64,000 bases of DNA from Owenia fusiformis (taxonomy: Eukaryota; Annelida; Polychaeta; Sabellida; Oweniidae). Both the position numbers and the translations under genes were made by a program. The notes under the pieces are model-generated. The model made no database searches. It was not told where the DNA came from and saw only the letters and a list, made by a program, of their open reading frames with translations. Each line of letters begins with the position of its first letter. Within the stretch, counting starts at the first letter, position 1. Below are positions 15,222-27,475 of the stretch, piece by piece. The stretch spans positions 7,073,098 through 7,137,097 of the forward strand of contig CAIIXF020000001.1 in assembly GCA_903813345.2 (NCBI GenBank), read 5' to 3'.

Positions 15222-15290
15222 GAGCGGGATGGATATATTATATCTGCCCGCATTTGGCCTGGAGCAATATACAATATATCCTGCCCGCTC
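15222..15290. repeat. Imperfect inverted repeat in a GC-richer island
   Basis: gagcgggatggatatatta at 15222 is matched by the inverted arm ending cctgcccgctc at 15290, with about 25-bp arms. It sits in the middle of about 14990-15430, which is distinctly richer in G and C than its surroundings. Open frames on both strands here are incidental to base composition. Function unknown; a hairpin or regulatory island is possible. Confidence 0.55.
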
Positions 15291-16120
15291 CTCAGATATA
15301 TATCCCCGGGTGATATCTACCCCAAACCCACTCAAGTATGAGATACACTTTTTTGCGTATGAGAAGGTCATCATTTTAGACCATGTTTTGGGCATTCAGA
15401 TCACAATTTCGGTCATAGTTTTGCCTGTATAGCCTATTATAAAATTAATATAATTGCGTTTTGGTTGTACACCGTGGTTATGTTCCAAAAATACATGATC
15501 CATAGTAAGAATAAATATTATTTTTATCTTCACAGCTTCCAGGATTAAGGCATGATCAGAGCTTTAACCCGCTATATCTTCATTAAATGATAAAACATAA
15601 TATTTGATCATTTAGCGAGATATGATAACCTAATAACGCCATCAAATACAACATTTGACCTTATCTCTGATACAGAACATGCTGAGTCGTAGACGTCAAT
15701 AAAATACTTGTATTTTCATTGATGAGGCACTACGCATCTCACATTCATCAAACAACCGCCTTTATAATGATGGGTCTATCAATGCATAGATGAGATAAAA
15801 ACTTGGGACATCAAGCCAGGACTAAACTGCTTACAGTAAAAGTTCCCAAAATTTGAATAAGCGAAAACATTTAGCTTTTCCTAATGTCTTTAGAAAATAT
15901 AAATTAAAAACGGAGAATTACCAAAGGTAATTAAGATTTGTATATTTTGAAAACTGAGAAAATCTGAACCACCTCTGTCTAATTCATCTTTTCTTGTCTT
16001 CGCGGTATTTCTCCTTTGTTTTTCCAAAGAAAGGTAGGCCTAACAAGGGTACAGTGTGACCCAGCCCGCTCCAAGGTTTACCATGATCAACTGATGGAGA
16101 GTTAGAACACAAAATGAATT

Positions 16121-16167
16121 ATTTGGGGAACTGGAGATGTAACATTTGGGGAACTGGAGATGTAACA
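16121..16167. repeat. 23-bp direct repeat, two copies
   Basis: atttggggaactggagatgt occurs at 16121 and 16144, an exact 23-bp tandem duplication. No further copies and no associated gene. Confidence 0.85.
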
Positions 16168-16502
16168 AGTGCTGGTTCGTGAACTTTGTTTACATTCTAT
16201 ATCTAACCAATATCTAACATTGCACCAGGTGCGGTTTAACAACCAGGTCATCAGTTCTCCTGTTGCCATGTTTGTATTATATCCAAGAGATGGGGTATGT
16301 AACTACGCCACATGCTGTACATTTTTTCATAACTCAAAAGCACTGTTAACTTCTGGATCCGCCAGTGAAACCCGTCAAATGGCTATTGTTCCCTAATGGG
16401 GAAATTACAGTATGCTGATCGGCCGTTTTTCGACCCATGATTTTAGACATCAGTGTAATACTGTATATTGCGATCTCTAAAATTGGTGGGAAAATTGGTG
16501 CC

Positions 16503-16590
16503 GAGTCTTGCTCCAAGACCCTGGACTATCTACTTTAATAACTATGTTGTTTAGATAGAGAGCCAGGTCTACAGTCTTGAAGCAAGACTA
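16503..16590. mobile_element. Short MITE with AGTCTTGCT ends
   Basis: GAGTCTTGCTCCAAGACC near 16503 is inverted at the right end (...gtcttgaagcaagacta). The same terminal motif bounds the element at 48037-48160, so the two are one family. No convincing target duplication remains here. Confidence 0.6.
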
Positions 16591-16818
16591 TTGGGCAATA
16601 TAATACTGTTGTGAAAATACATTTGATTTTCTCTGTAGTTATTCAGTTTAGCCACATATTCCTGAGTATTAATTGTTTCACTTAGAAAGTGTTGCTGGTG
16701 GTTATGAAGTAGTTTATTGTGGGCCCTCAACACAATACTGAATATAATAGCCATGAATATTGATGATTTTTAGAGGCGACTTGATATTTCGTCGTCTATA
16801 TAACTGCAAAATGTCCGA

Positions 16819-18996
16819 TACCTCTTAATCATTGATAGGTAAATGTATTTACAAACAGTTTTCGACTCATACCTCCTAATCATCGATTGCTGTATTTGTA
16901 ACCAGTTGTTGACTTATACCTCTTAATCATTGATTGCTGAAAGTATTTGTACCAAGCTATTTGCCTATACCTCTTAATCATTGATTACTAAATGTATTTG
17001 TAACAAGCTATTGACCTAATCCTCTTAATCATTGATTGCTGAAAGCATTTGTAACATGCTATTGGCCTAAACCTGTTAATCATTGATTGCTGAAAGTATT
17101 TGTAACCAGATATTGATCCATACCTCTTAATCATTGATTGCTGAAAGTATTTGTAACAAGCTATTGACCTATACCTCTTAATCATTGATTGCTGAAAGCA
17201 TTTGTAACATGCTATTGGCCTAAACCTCTTAATCATTGATTGCTGAAAGTATTTGTAACAAGCTATTGGCCTATACCTCTTAATCATTGATTGCTAAATG
17301 TATTTGTAACAAGCTTTTGGTCTATACCTCTTAATCATTGATTGCTGGAAGTATTTGTAACAAGCTATTGACCTATACCTCTTAATCATTGATTACTAAA
17401 TGTATTTGGAACAAGCTATTGACCTATACCTCTTAATCATTGATTGCTGAAAGCATTTGTAACAAGCTTTTGGTGTTTACCTCTTAATCATTGGTTACTA
17501 AATGTATTTGTAACAAGTTATTCACTCAAACATGTACCTCTTAATCATTGATTGCTGAAAGTATTTGTAACAAGCTATTGGCCTATACCTCTTAATCATT
17601 GATTGCTAAATGTATTTGTAACAAGCTTTTGGTCTATACCTCTTAATCATTGGTTGCTGGAAGTATTTGTAACAAGCTATTGACCTATACCTCTTAATCA
17701 TTGATTGCTGGAAGTATTTGTAACAATCTATTGACCTATACCTCTTAATCATTGATTGCTAAATGTATTTGGAACAAGCTATTGACCTAATCCTCTTAAT
17801 CATTGATTGCTGAAAGTATTTGTCACAAGCTATTGACCTATACCTCTTAATCATTGATTGCTGGAAGTATTTGTAACAATCTATTGACCTATACCTCTTA
17901 ATCATTGATTGCTAAATGCATTTGTAACAAGGTATCGACTCATACCTCCTACATTGATTGTTAAAATTTGTTATTGACCAAAAACTCGTAATCATTGATT
18001 GATGAATGCATTTACAACCAGCTATTGACCAATACCTCTTAATCATTCATAGGTAAATGTATTTATAAACATTTATAGACTCATATCTCCTAATCATTGA
18101 TTGCTAAATGTATTTGTAACAAGTTATTGACTCATACATGTACCTCTTGCTGAAAGTATTTGTAACCAGATATTGATCCATACCTCTTAATCATTGATTG
18201 CTAAATGTATTTGTAACACGTCATTGGTCCATACCTTCCAATCATTGATTGCTGAAAGTATTTGTAACCAGTTATTTTGCCAAACCTCTCAATTATTGCT
18301 TGCTAAATGTATTTGAAACCAATTGTTGACCCATACCTTTCAATCATTGATTGCTAAATGTATTTGTAACCAATTGTTGACCCATACCGTTCTATCATTG
18401 ATTGCAAAATGTATTTGTAACCAATTGTTGACTCATACCTTTCAATCATTGATTGATAAATGTATAAGTAATCAGTTGTTGACCAATACATTTCAATCGT
18501 TGATTGCAAAATGTAATTGTAACCAATTGTTGACCCATACCTTTCAATCATTGATTGCAAAATATATTTGTAACCAATTGTTGACCCATACCTTTCAATC
18601 ATTGATTACTTAATGTATTTGTAACTAGTTGTTGACCCATACCTTTCAATTATTGATTGCAAAATGTATTTGTAATCAATTGTTGACCCATACCTTTCAA
18701 TCATTGATTTACAAAATGTATTTGTAACCAATTGTTGACCCATACCTTTCAATCATTGATTGCTAGATGTATTTGTAACGAATTGTTGACCCATACCTTT
18801 CAATCATTGATTGCTAAATGTATTTGAAACCAATTGTTGACCCATACCTTTCAATCATTGATTGATAAATGTATTTGTAACCAATTGTTGACCCATACCT
18901 TTCAATCATTGATTGCAAAATGTAATTGTAACCAATTGTTGACCCATACCTTTTAATTATTGATTGCTGAATGTATTTGCAACCAGCTATTGACCC
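16819..18996. repeat. 51-bp satellite array, about 42 units
   Basis: Units of the type tacctcttaatcattgattg...gtatttgtaacaagctattgac repeat with a 51-bp period for 2.2 kb (for example starts at 17121 and 17172). The left part is dominated by cctcttaatcattgattg units and the right part, from about 18300, by cctttcaatcattgattg units with ccaattgttgaccc, so two variants have spread in separate blocks. Each unit has the near-palindrome AATCATTGATT. The period is a multiple of three, which makes long spurious frames on both strands. Position: Kv2 intron, about 2-4 kb downstream of its first coding exon. Confidence 0.95.
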
Positions 18997-19238
18997 GTTG
19001 ACATGCGCATTAAGTGATTGATTACTGGATGTAAGAATCTCATATCTGATTTCAACTTTTTTCTCATAGGAATATAATTTTGTTTTGTACCGATGTCACG
19101 CTGACAATATTATCATACAAGGGCCCTCTGCGGCAGTACATGTAAATCTTATGAAGAAGTTCTGATCAATACAAGGCGGCACTTCAAGAAGTCGTTTAAC
19201 ATATTAATATACGATTAACATACAAGTTAAGTAAGGTA

Positions 19239-19490
19239 CAATATGAGCCTGGCCGGACTTATCACAAAAATTAAAATTGTGCTACAGAGCAAAAACGTGC
19301 TCAAGATTAAGAGGAAAATGTGCTAAATTCAAATCTGTCTTTTGGTCTATATCTGCAAGAAAAAAATGGTAAGACATAAGCCATGTATCATTTGAAAGGT
19401 CTCTTTGTGCTTTTTAAGATAAACAAAAAATCAAAATATTGAAAAAATCTGTGATAAGACCCCTTTTCCTGTGGCCTGGCTCATATAGTG
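19239..19490. mobile_element. MITE with ATATGAGCC(T/A)GGCC terminal inverted repeats
   Basis: CAATATGAGCCTGGCC at 19239 is inverted at the right end, which reads as CACTATATGAGCCAGGCC on the other strand. A second inverted block (cttatcaca / tgtgataag) lies further inside. About 250 bp and non-coding. The flanks do not show a clear target duplication. Confidence 0.65.
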
Positions 19491-20733
19491 TTTTTTAGAA
19501 TTGTAACGTGTACAATAAATGAAGAGTTGTAAATATGAATATGGCATCACATTCCTCATCTTAGAGTGTCAGCCAGTTGTTCATGTTAAGAAGATTCACA
19601 CTACTACATGTACATCCCTTTATATCTTCCACATGGTCTAAGCCTCTTACATTCAGGTGCTTAACTTGAACTTTACAAACATATGCATAGAGACAGATGG
19701 GAAAAACAAATCAATCGATAACTCTGCAAATGTGTTTTTAGCAGTCAATAGTTTGAGAAGTACAATTACCATCTTATTAAAGAATATATAACGAACTAGT
19801 TTTGGATGAGACAATTAAATGTACGGTATGGTCATTTGACACAATTTGGGCAAAGAAATTTAAATTTTACCAATTTCAGCGACAATTACTGTCTACCCGA
19901 AATCATTAATTTTTAATTAAGCGTTTCACCCACAACATTCCGTTTCTTCATCTAACGTGTATGATGGTAAGATGACTATGTCTTCGCCCCATATTATTTC
20001 ACAAGTATATTACAAGTTCTGTTTCAATAGTACAGTTCGAAAACGATGAAGAGTATCTTTACATGTATCTTACACATCATTTTCCAGATCTTTTTGTATG
20101 ATATTCAAATAAAAATAATCGAAAGGTGTTGACTAAATAAGCCGATAAGGCTTATCAAAAGCTGACACATGTACAAGGATTACCTACATGTATGTATCAG
20201 TAATACGTATATCATACTTATATATGGGTAATACGTCTGTGTGAGGTAAGGTAATATGCAGCTAGTGTTCCTTGTGGAATACCAGGTCTATGAGCAAGAG
20301 TACATCAGCAGAAAGGTAGCAACGCAAAACCATATTGCTAATAATATCGGGGCTGTTTCTGAATAGATTAGCTCTTGCCATATGTTTATCTGCTGTGTAA
20401 TACTGCGATGTGCTCAAAGGGGAAATCTAATGAAGCCTAATGAGCTGATATCTGTGTTCTTTTTCTCAATAATTCTTCTAGCATAGAATATTAATTCCTA
20501 TTGATCGGTTGTATGAAAAATGTAACCACATGGGAGATAGGTTGACGTTTACGCAATTTACATTGTTAAGATGAAATGCGCTCAGCCAAGACACCTTACC
20601 GCCTTAATCTCAAGGGAGGTTTATCGAGGTGTTTACATGGAAGAAGGTAAAATACACATTCTATATTAAGTTCAAGATGGAGATATCTTAACTCAGTGTA
20701 AATATTTACAGTTAAACATGTTTTCTAACTTAC

Positions 20734-21564
20734 CCGTGCTGCTCTAGATGTTTGGGGCTTCTCAAGAAGGTCCCAAATTTGACTGCGCCATTTCGCAAAA
20801 TAGCCATCTCCAAAGTTCTCCTCCTCACGCTCCCTGAGACTCTCTGCCTCCTTGCGCATCTCTTCATAAACATGCTCCTTTTTGGTGTGGTACTTGTGTT
20901 GACAGCATGACTCTAGGTACAGCTCGTCTATGCCCCAGTAGTCCAGGTCGTCACTGAATGACAACACACACATATCCTCAATCAGGTGGAGTTTACCTGT
21001 ACGGTAAAAGTTCAACACCGAAGCAAACGAGCGGGGGTGGCGATCAAAGAAATATTCATTGTCCACAAGGTTATAATCGTCACATAGCTCCATAATTGAC
21101 TCGTGAGAGTTACATTCACGCAACATACCCAGTCGAGTATGAGGCATTACATCCAATGTTCTCCACATCACCTCGTGCTTCACGCCCCCGACATTCAGTA
21201 TCACCCTTTTGTTACATTGTCTGTTCCGTACGATGGTTTGAGGGTCCGGGATCGTCGACTGCATCTTGTGCGATGGGGGAGGCATTTGTTTATTGGTATG
21301 CTGTAAATTGCCAGCCTCGTCGGCACTTCCCATATTACCCGATGCTAATACATCGCTGCCTGTAGAACAACTGCCTATTTTTACTTCTGGTTTATTGGCT
21401 TCTCGTTCTCGCAGTCTTTTATTAATTGCAGCTCGCTCACTGCCAATTTCTCCGGGGGCCGTGTCATGGCGTCTAAAGTGGCGGGGGTGGCTTGTATGAC
21501 CCAGGGTGGCACTTGTGATGGGGGTGCCGTCTCGACCTTGGCCTGAGCTTGAATACACAAACAT
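20734..21564 (-). CDS. Kv2/Shab-type voltage-gated potassium channel, first coding exon (T1 domain)
   Basis: This exon encodes the cytoplasmic N-terminus and T1 tetramerisation domain of a delayed-rectifier K+ channel subunit, which assembles as tetramers in the plasma membrane. Residues 1-117 are a variable, Ser/Pro/Thr-rich tail. T1 covers about residues 118-226 (RVILNVGG start, [20 protein letters not shown]). The zinc motif HX5CX20CC typical of non-Shaker Kv channels is intact (H193, C199, C220, C221). The stretch [13 protein letters not shown]...WDLLEKP matches Kv2 better than Kv3 or Kv4. The exon ends in phase 0 after residue 277 at a GTAAGT donor (20728-20733), just before S1, where vertebrate KCNB genes also have their coding intron. 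The start is supported by an in-frame TAG three codons upstream. The S1-S6 exon is not in the window, so the intron exceeds 20 kb. Paralogue-level naming beyond Kv2/Shab is not justified. Confidence 0.93.
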
Positions 21565-21709
21565 AACGATCTAGGTGTAGAGGTTGATAAACTGGTACAC
21601 ACAGCTTGCGGAACAGGGGGTGTGATCACTTGGCCATGCACCACACCTTGACATGCACAAAGTGACCGCGGACTCGCAAAATAACCAGGCTTTGTGATGT
21701 TAACTGTAC
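21565..21709 (-). other. 5' UTR part of the Kv2 exon with its splice acceptor
   Basis: Reading the minus strand, ctttccctctctag precedes position 21709 and forms a pyrimidine-rich acceptor, so this exon probably has about 145 nt of leader before the ATG. In the Kv2 frame a TAG lies nine bases before the ATG, consistent with untranslated sequence. It implies a separate non-coding first exon and promoter further right, which I could not locate. Confidence 0.6.
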
Positions 21710-23327
21710 CTAGAGAGGGAAAGGACAACACGTTAAGAAAATAAATAATAATAACAAGAATTAACATAAAAAATAACGTGGACAATTCAAACTAGTAGTG
21801 ACAATTTGTGATTTCCAACACAACAGTATTATTGATCCTGGGTGTTAGTGAAACACGCAGTTGTTAGCACACTAGTACATTAAAAGCTGGTATGGAACAA
21901 TGCTTGTGTTAGGGATGCTGATCGATACGTTTTCGCAATTTTATTGAAAATAGCGTACGCGATTATAAGCCAGGAAAATGAATTTTGGTTATGTTTACAA
22001 CAAGGAGAAACAATGAGTTGCCACAGCCCCTGCTAAAATGGATAACTAATTGATGAGAAATGTTGAACATATTAAAAGAACTACTTGTAATAAGAGCCAT
22101 TTACTCTCATTTTCATAACTAAACTTAACTCATAAAATGTTACTCTTTGGTATTTGTTGTGAATATATTATAGATTTATGCGACCTACGATTTCTGAGAT
22201 ATCAGTCATTAACTGCACTCGTTCCAGTGAACAATAACATCACGACATTTTATAATAATTACTTCCCCTCCTACAAATCAAATTATTATTTTATTTAACA
22301 TTGTCAGAATATTATGTTAATGGGCACAATGTACACGTATAACGGATATTTGACTAAAATTATTGACTAATAATTAACTGGTTAACTGTTTTTCTACAAA
22401 AATATTCCTCTAGCCAGTTATAAAAATCATGTATTCATATAATGCTTATGCCGCTTGTCGGATTTTTTTCAGATTTTTGAGGAAATATATAATTACTGGC
22501 TTCAAAAACGTAAGGATAGAAAACATAATAGGGGGAAAGATAAGAATCCGTTTTTTTATTTCGGTGTACTATGTTTTGTCACCTTTGAATTGCTAGGGCA
22601 ACACAGGCCAATTACATCGAAAAACTATATTGAAAATAATAATGCAAGCTATTCTTCGTGAAACTCATTCGTTTCCTTTCTCATTCAATGGCATTCAGAT
22701 ACAAAGAGTATAACATAATACCATATAGATATTAGTTGAAGTAATAACATAATTCAGGTCATTGTTGCTCAATTTTATATTAGATCTTGGAGTTGAAGAA
22801 ACCATTTTCGAAATTCCTTCAATATTCTTTACGCACGAAATGCTGGATGAAAATCAATTACGGTTGAATAATTGAATAAAATGTTAAATATCTTTTGGGG
22901 TGATTTTTGACACGTGACCTATAAACCTTCTCTAGCGAAAGTCTTCAGTCCTTAAATTATGTAATCTCTGATTTCAACAAATAACGATTCTGTGTATATG
23001 GTGGACATTGCGATGGACATTGCGATGGACATTGCGACCACGTTTTAAGGGAAAATATTGAATGAATTTTTTTATTTCAACACTAGGTGATCTAAAATCA
23101 CTTATGTGACTTTTACTATAAAATGTCTTAAATATGACTGTAATGGTAGTCTTGCAAATTGTAAATTAAAGTCATGGTATACTAGCTTAAAGTAATTAAT
23201 AGTAAACAATATGTTATTCAAATGATATATATTATATATGGGAGTACTCATCATAAGTTGAAGAAATATACCATTTGTTTTGTATAAAAGGTTTCCAGAA
23301 GGCATGCTGTCTTAAAAGAGTTTTGAA
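21710..23327. other. Non-coding stretch upstream of the Kv2 coding exon
   Basis: AT-rich with no recognised exon. It is likely intron or 5' flank of the Kv2 gene. It contains a 12-bp unit, tggacattgcga, in three exact copies at 23002-23037. Confidence 0.5.
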
Positions 23328-23920
23328 TGACGTGTCGCAAAAAGGTCGCGCACGCATTGTTACACATTTTCGCTTTTTAACACCACAGAATGTGACGTTT
23401 TTTGAGAAAAATGTACACATATGGAAATCCTTTCGTCCTCCACATTTGCCTGTATATCTCAAAATATTAAGGCGAATAACTCTGATATCGTATATGTATT
23501 AACAATGGGATAGGAGCATCATAAAACACGAATCAATTGATATTTTAGGTGAAATAAATATACGTGTTGCTGTGCTTGAAAATAGGCGAATGGCGTAAAT
23601 TAGCCCTGTTTTAATGAATTTTGAAAACCTTTCGTCCTCCACTTTTCCACATACAACAGAAAACACATATTTTTGCGAACAAAATCAACTATTTATTAAT
23701 AAACTAGAGTTTAAGAGCAAAATAATCATGGATGATTTTTTAAAAATTGATAAATCGCAAGAATCGTGAACGGAGTGTAGTTGATCTAAAAACTTCATCG
23801 AAACAGCATTAAAATGATATATAACTTCAATTAGAATATTATCTTATAATCCGGGGAATCAAAGTTACATTCACGCGATACCCTTAAAAAACAAATGCGC
23901 CACCTTTTTGCGACACGTCA
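23328..23920. mobile_element. 593-bp element with TGACGTGTCGC terminal inverted repeats
   Basis: TGACGTGTCGCAAAAAGGT at 23328 is inverted at the right end, finishing at 23920. A direct repeat, cctttcgtcctccac, occurs near 23427 and 23628. No transposase frame. The flanks do not show an unambiguous duplication, so the superfamily is open. Confidence 0.7.
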
Positions 23921-24161
23921 ATGGTTTTTGGCACTGCCATATTTATGATTTTGTTTGAATACTATATCTAGTAGTTGGTTGGAAATTTATCAGATGCATA
24001 TGGCCTAAAATTAGTATCACAAACAATTACATATCCATATCCATTAAAAGATTGTCGAGACATAACACAGTACCACGTCTAATCCAAACGCCATTTGGGA
24101 CAGCGCTAATGTGTTTAGATTAACAGGTGTTCACATTTCAAGGTTTTTGGAATGTGCGTGG

Positions 24162-24897
24162 TAAAGGAGTGGTATCAATATGGTGAACTTTTTGAGCACG
24201 CGTTTCTCTTAAACCGGTCATCAAAACATTCTGAAAATTTTACACATCGTCGATTTAATGGTCATCTTTTGGATGGAAACATTATTTAATTTGAAATACT
24301 CGTATATTCATATACTTTTCTCTATATTGTTTCAGAAAACACACACTTCTTTTGTTCTTGGTATCAAATGTTCGGAATGAAATGAAACATCTATCCGAAC
24401 CTCATTGGAACAAAACGACATAAACACAACGTGTTTAGGTCTCTCAATATTGTAATTGTACAAAGGAAAGTTTGGTTGATTTTAAAAAGTATCTTGTTAA
24501 TGAAATAAAAGGTTGGACTTAATTTTTTGGTTTTTTTTGCATACTTTTTATAAAATCAACCCAAAATTCCTTTGTATAACTATAATATTGAGAGGTCTAA
24601 GAAAATGAAAATGTTGTATATGCTATTTTGGTCCAACAAGGTTTGGAAAGACATTTTAGTTCATTCTCAAGAACTGGTAGAAAGGAACAAAAAGTAATTG
24701 CACTAAAAACAAAAAATATTTACAAAAACAGTTACATGAAATATATATAAATAATTTTTGCATTAAATTGTTGCCAATCGGTCAACATTACATAAAGGGC
24801 AGTGTTTTTTACAGAATGATTACAATAATTGGTTTAAGAGAAAAACATTGTTGAATTCAGTTCACCATATCGATACCTATCCTTTGGAACCAAGAAA
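24162..24897. mobile_element. Diverged foldback element, about 736 bp
   Basis: Blocks along the left side recur inverted and in mirror order on the right: ggtatc(a/g)atatggtgaac (24172 and 24870), ttctcttaaacc (24205 and 24829), and tctcaatattgtaattgtac (24442, inverted near 24580). The arms are about 350 bp, clearly diverged, and meet near 24520. No open frame. A read-through transcript would fold into a long imperfect duplex. Confidence 0.75.
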
Positions 24898-25919
24898 AAA
24901 CTGTTCACATAAACTGTATATTGAAACGGTTATACCTCACGAAATGAGATAACGGGATAGTTTCATTAGAAGTCTAGTTAAGTTATTTTGGATTTAAGTC
25001 GCTTTATGTAACAATTGCGCCGTTCGTTAATATAAAGCACAATGAAGACAATCTTGGACCTCCAAGGTGTTTTCAATGAAAGCAGACGAGAAAGTGATTA
25101 TGAACCAAGACAGCGTTGGGTATAAAAAATTGTAGTAATTGTCCTAAAAGGTCTATCCTCTGATGAACTTTAATTAAAGTTATCAGTAATGTGCAGATAC
25201 AATAATTTGCTAGATGGATTATTCCCTTGGTATCCAGAAGGCATCGAAAATAAGAAGCATAATTCTGATGGTTGTCGTCGACTATAGGCCTATATAGGGT
25301 TTATGAGCAAATTCGAAAAGGCGAAACTTGGCTAAGCTTAAACTGACATCTATTTCAGTTTGATAGCTTCAAATCTAAGAGGAATGTCATTTTAGATATG
25401 ATATTGGAAATACGTATTTAGTTCTCCATTTGGATGACACTTGGAGAACTTCAGAATGGTTGCCACTTTTATCGCAAGAATGACGCTTTTGTACTTTTAG
25501 TCGATCCCGTGACTAGCATCTATGTTGTCAGGAGGGAATTATTCATATAATTTCTGAAATAACAATGAGACTTGGGTTAAAAGAGAAAAAGAAGTAAATA
25601 ATAAGAGACCTTGGCGCCAGACTGTAATCAGGAATGTCTAGAAGTCTTGACGAAGAATCCAACAAATGTTCAAAATGATCGTCCCACTTTAAGGAGTAAA
25701 TTAATCAACTTTTAAAAGTCAAGGTGACGTTTCTGAGGTATACCGGTAGTTAGTATGTTTGTCTATCCGTCTCTGTACACGTGTAAATACTGGTGAACGG
25801 ATTTTATTGACCAAAAGTTTTTTTGTTCGTTCATAACTCGAAAACTAGCAAATCGATTTTGTTCATTTTGTATAATGTTAATATTTTAACTAAAATGACG
25901 ACCAATTTCTTTTTATGTC

Positions 25920-27475
25920 CCCACCACATAGTGTGGGGCCATGTTGTCGGCCTATGCGCGTCTATCCGTCTGTCTGTCTGTCCGTCTGTATGTCCGACAG
26001 TTTTCTCCCAAACCGCTACAGATATCACCTTCAAATTTTCAGAGTTAGCTTTTGACTACATAGAAAAAATTGACTCAATACCTACTTCCTGTCGGCCATT
26101 TTGAAGCCAAATGCTAAAATCCGTGTCTGCAAACTTTGAGGAAAATGGCTTCACAGTGTGAATGTCAGCGAGAGATAATACTTTGTATCATATTAATATG
26201 TGTTTTTTCAATTCTCATAATTAAACTATTTATAATTTTAGGTGACCTGTATTGTAAAAACCCATCTCATAGTCTGGAACTAGATTCCTAGAACTGATTA
26301 GTTTTTCGGCAAATGTAAAGGCAGCCATTTTGGATTCTCCGTCCTAAAATCTTGTCTGTAAAGTCTTGCAATTGTCTACCCATTTTCAGGATAACCATTT
26401 GACTTCAATCTATTTCAAATTTTCAGGGATGATTTTTAGTATGAAGATCTAGAACTGAAAGTTTTTCGGCATTCTAGGTTGAATTTAAGGTGGCCATCTT
26501 GGATTTTCCGTTCTAAAATCTCGTCTGTGAGGTATTGTATGCTCATTCTCAGGATAGCCATTTGACGGATCGATTTCAAATTTTCAGGAATGATTCTGAA
26601 TATGAAAATCTAGAATTGATTAGTTTTTCGGCATTCTGGGTAAATGTAAAGGCAGCCATTTTGGATTTTCCGTCCTAAAATATTGTCTGTAAAGTCTTGT
26701 CTACCCATTTTCAGGATAACCATTTGACTTCAATCTATTTCAAATTTTCAGGGATGATTTTTAGTATGAAGATCTAGAACTGAACAGTTTTTCGTCATTC
26801 TGGGTAGAATTTAGGTGGCCATCTTGGATTTTCCGTTCTAAAATCTCGTCTGTGAGGTATTGTATACTCATTCTCAGGATACCCATTTGACGGATCTATT
26901 TCAAATTTCCAGGGATGATTTTTAGTATGAAAATCTGGAATTGATTAGTTTCTCGGCATTCTGGGTAAATGTAAAGGCGGCCATTTTGGATTTTCGGTGC
27001 CTAAAATTTTGTCTGTAAAGTCTTGTCTACCCATTTTCAGGATAACCATTTGACTTCAATCTATTTCAAATTTTCAGGGATGATTTTTAGTATGAAGATC
27101 TAGAACTGAACAGTTTTTCGGCATTCTGGGTAGAATTAAGGTGGCCATCTTGGATTTTCCGTTCTAAAATCTCGTCTGTGAGGTATTGTATACTCATTCT
27201 CAGGATACCCATTTGACGGATCGATTTCAAATTTTCAGGAATGATTCTGAATATGAAAATCTAGAACTGACTAGTTTTTCGGCATTATTGTGTAAATTTT
27301 ATGACAGCCATTTTGGATTTTCCTTCCTAAAATCTTGTCTGTAGTCTTGTCTATATAAGCTACGCATTTTTAGGTTAACCGTTTGAGGGATCAATTCCAA
27401 ATTTTCAGGTATGATTCTTAGTATGAAAATAAAGAAATGATTAGTTTTTCGGTATTTGGGGTAGATTTTAAAGAA
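25920..27475. repeat. 162-bp satellite array with hairpin head and TCTG/TCCG microsatellite
   Basis: Monomers marked by gtttttcggcattctggg start at 26301, 26461, 26623, 26787, 26948, 27113, 27274 and 27444, a spacing of 160-170 bp. Two monomer types alternate (one with gcagccattttgg, one with gtggccatcttgg), giving a higher-order unit of about 326 bp. A head precedes the array: a short palindrome (ccccaccacatagtgtgggg), then a gtctgtctgtccgtctg microsatellite at about 25957-25996. A palindromic head, microsatellite and tandem core of about 160 bp is the layout described for bivalve pearl/CvE elements associated with Helentrons; assignment to that class is inference. Confidence 0.85.

Noticed and set aside
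15178-15432. Overlapping frames on both strands in the GC-richer island
   Set aside because: They mirror each other because stop codons are rare in this local composition. No domain.
16819-18996. CRISPR-like array and long repetitive ORFs (16988-17287, 18323-18613)
   Set aside because: Units are directly adjacent 51-bp tandem copies without unique spacers, in eukaryotic DNA. The frames arise because 51 is a multiple of three.
21381-21785. 134-codon minus-strand frame overlapping the Kv2 exon
   Set aside because: It is an alternative frame of the Kv2 leader and N-terminal coding region, with no domain of its own.
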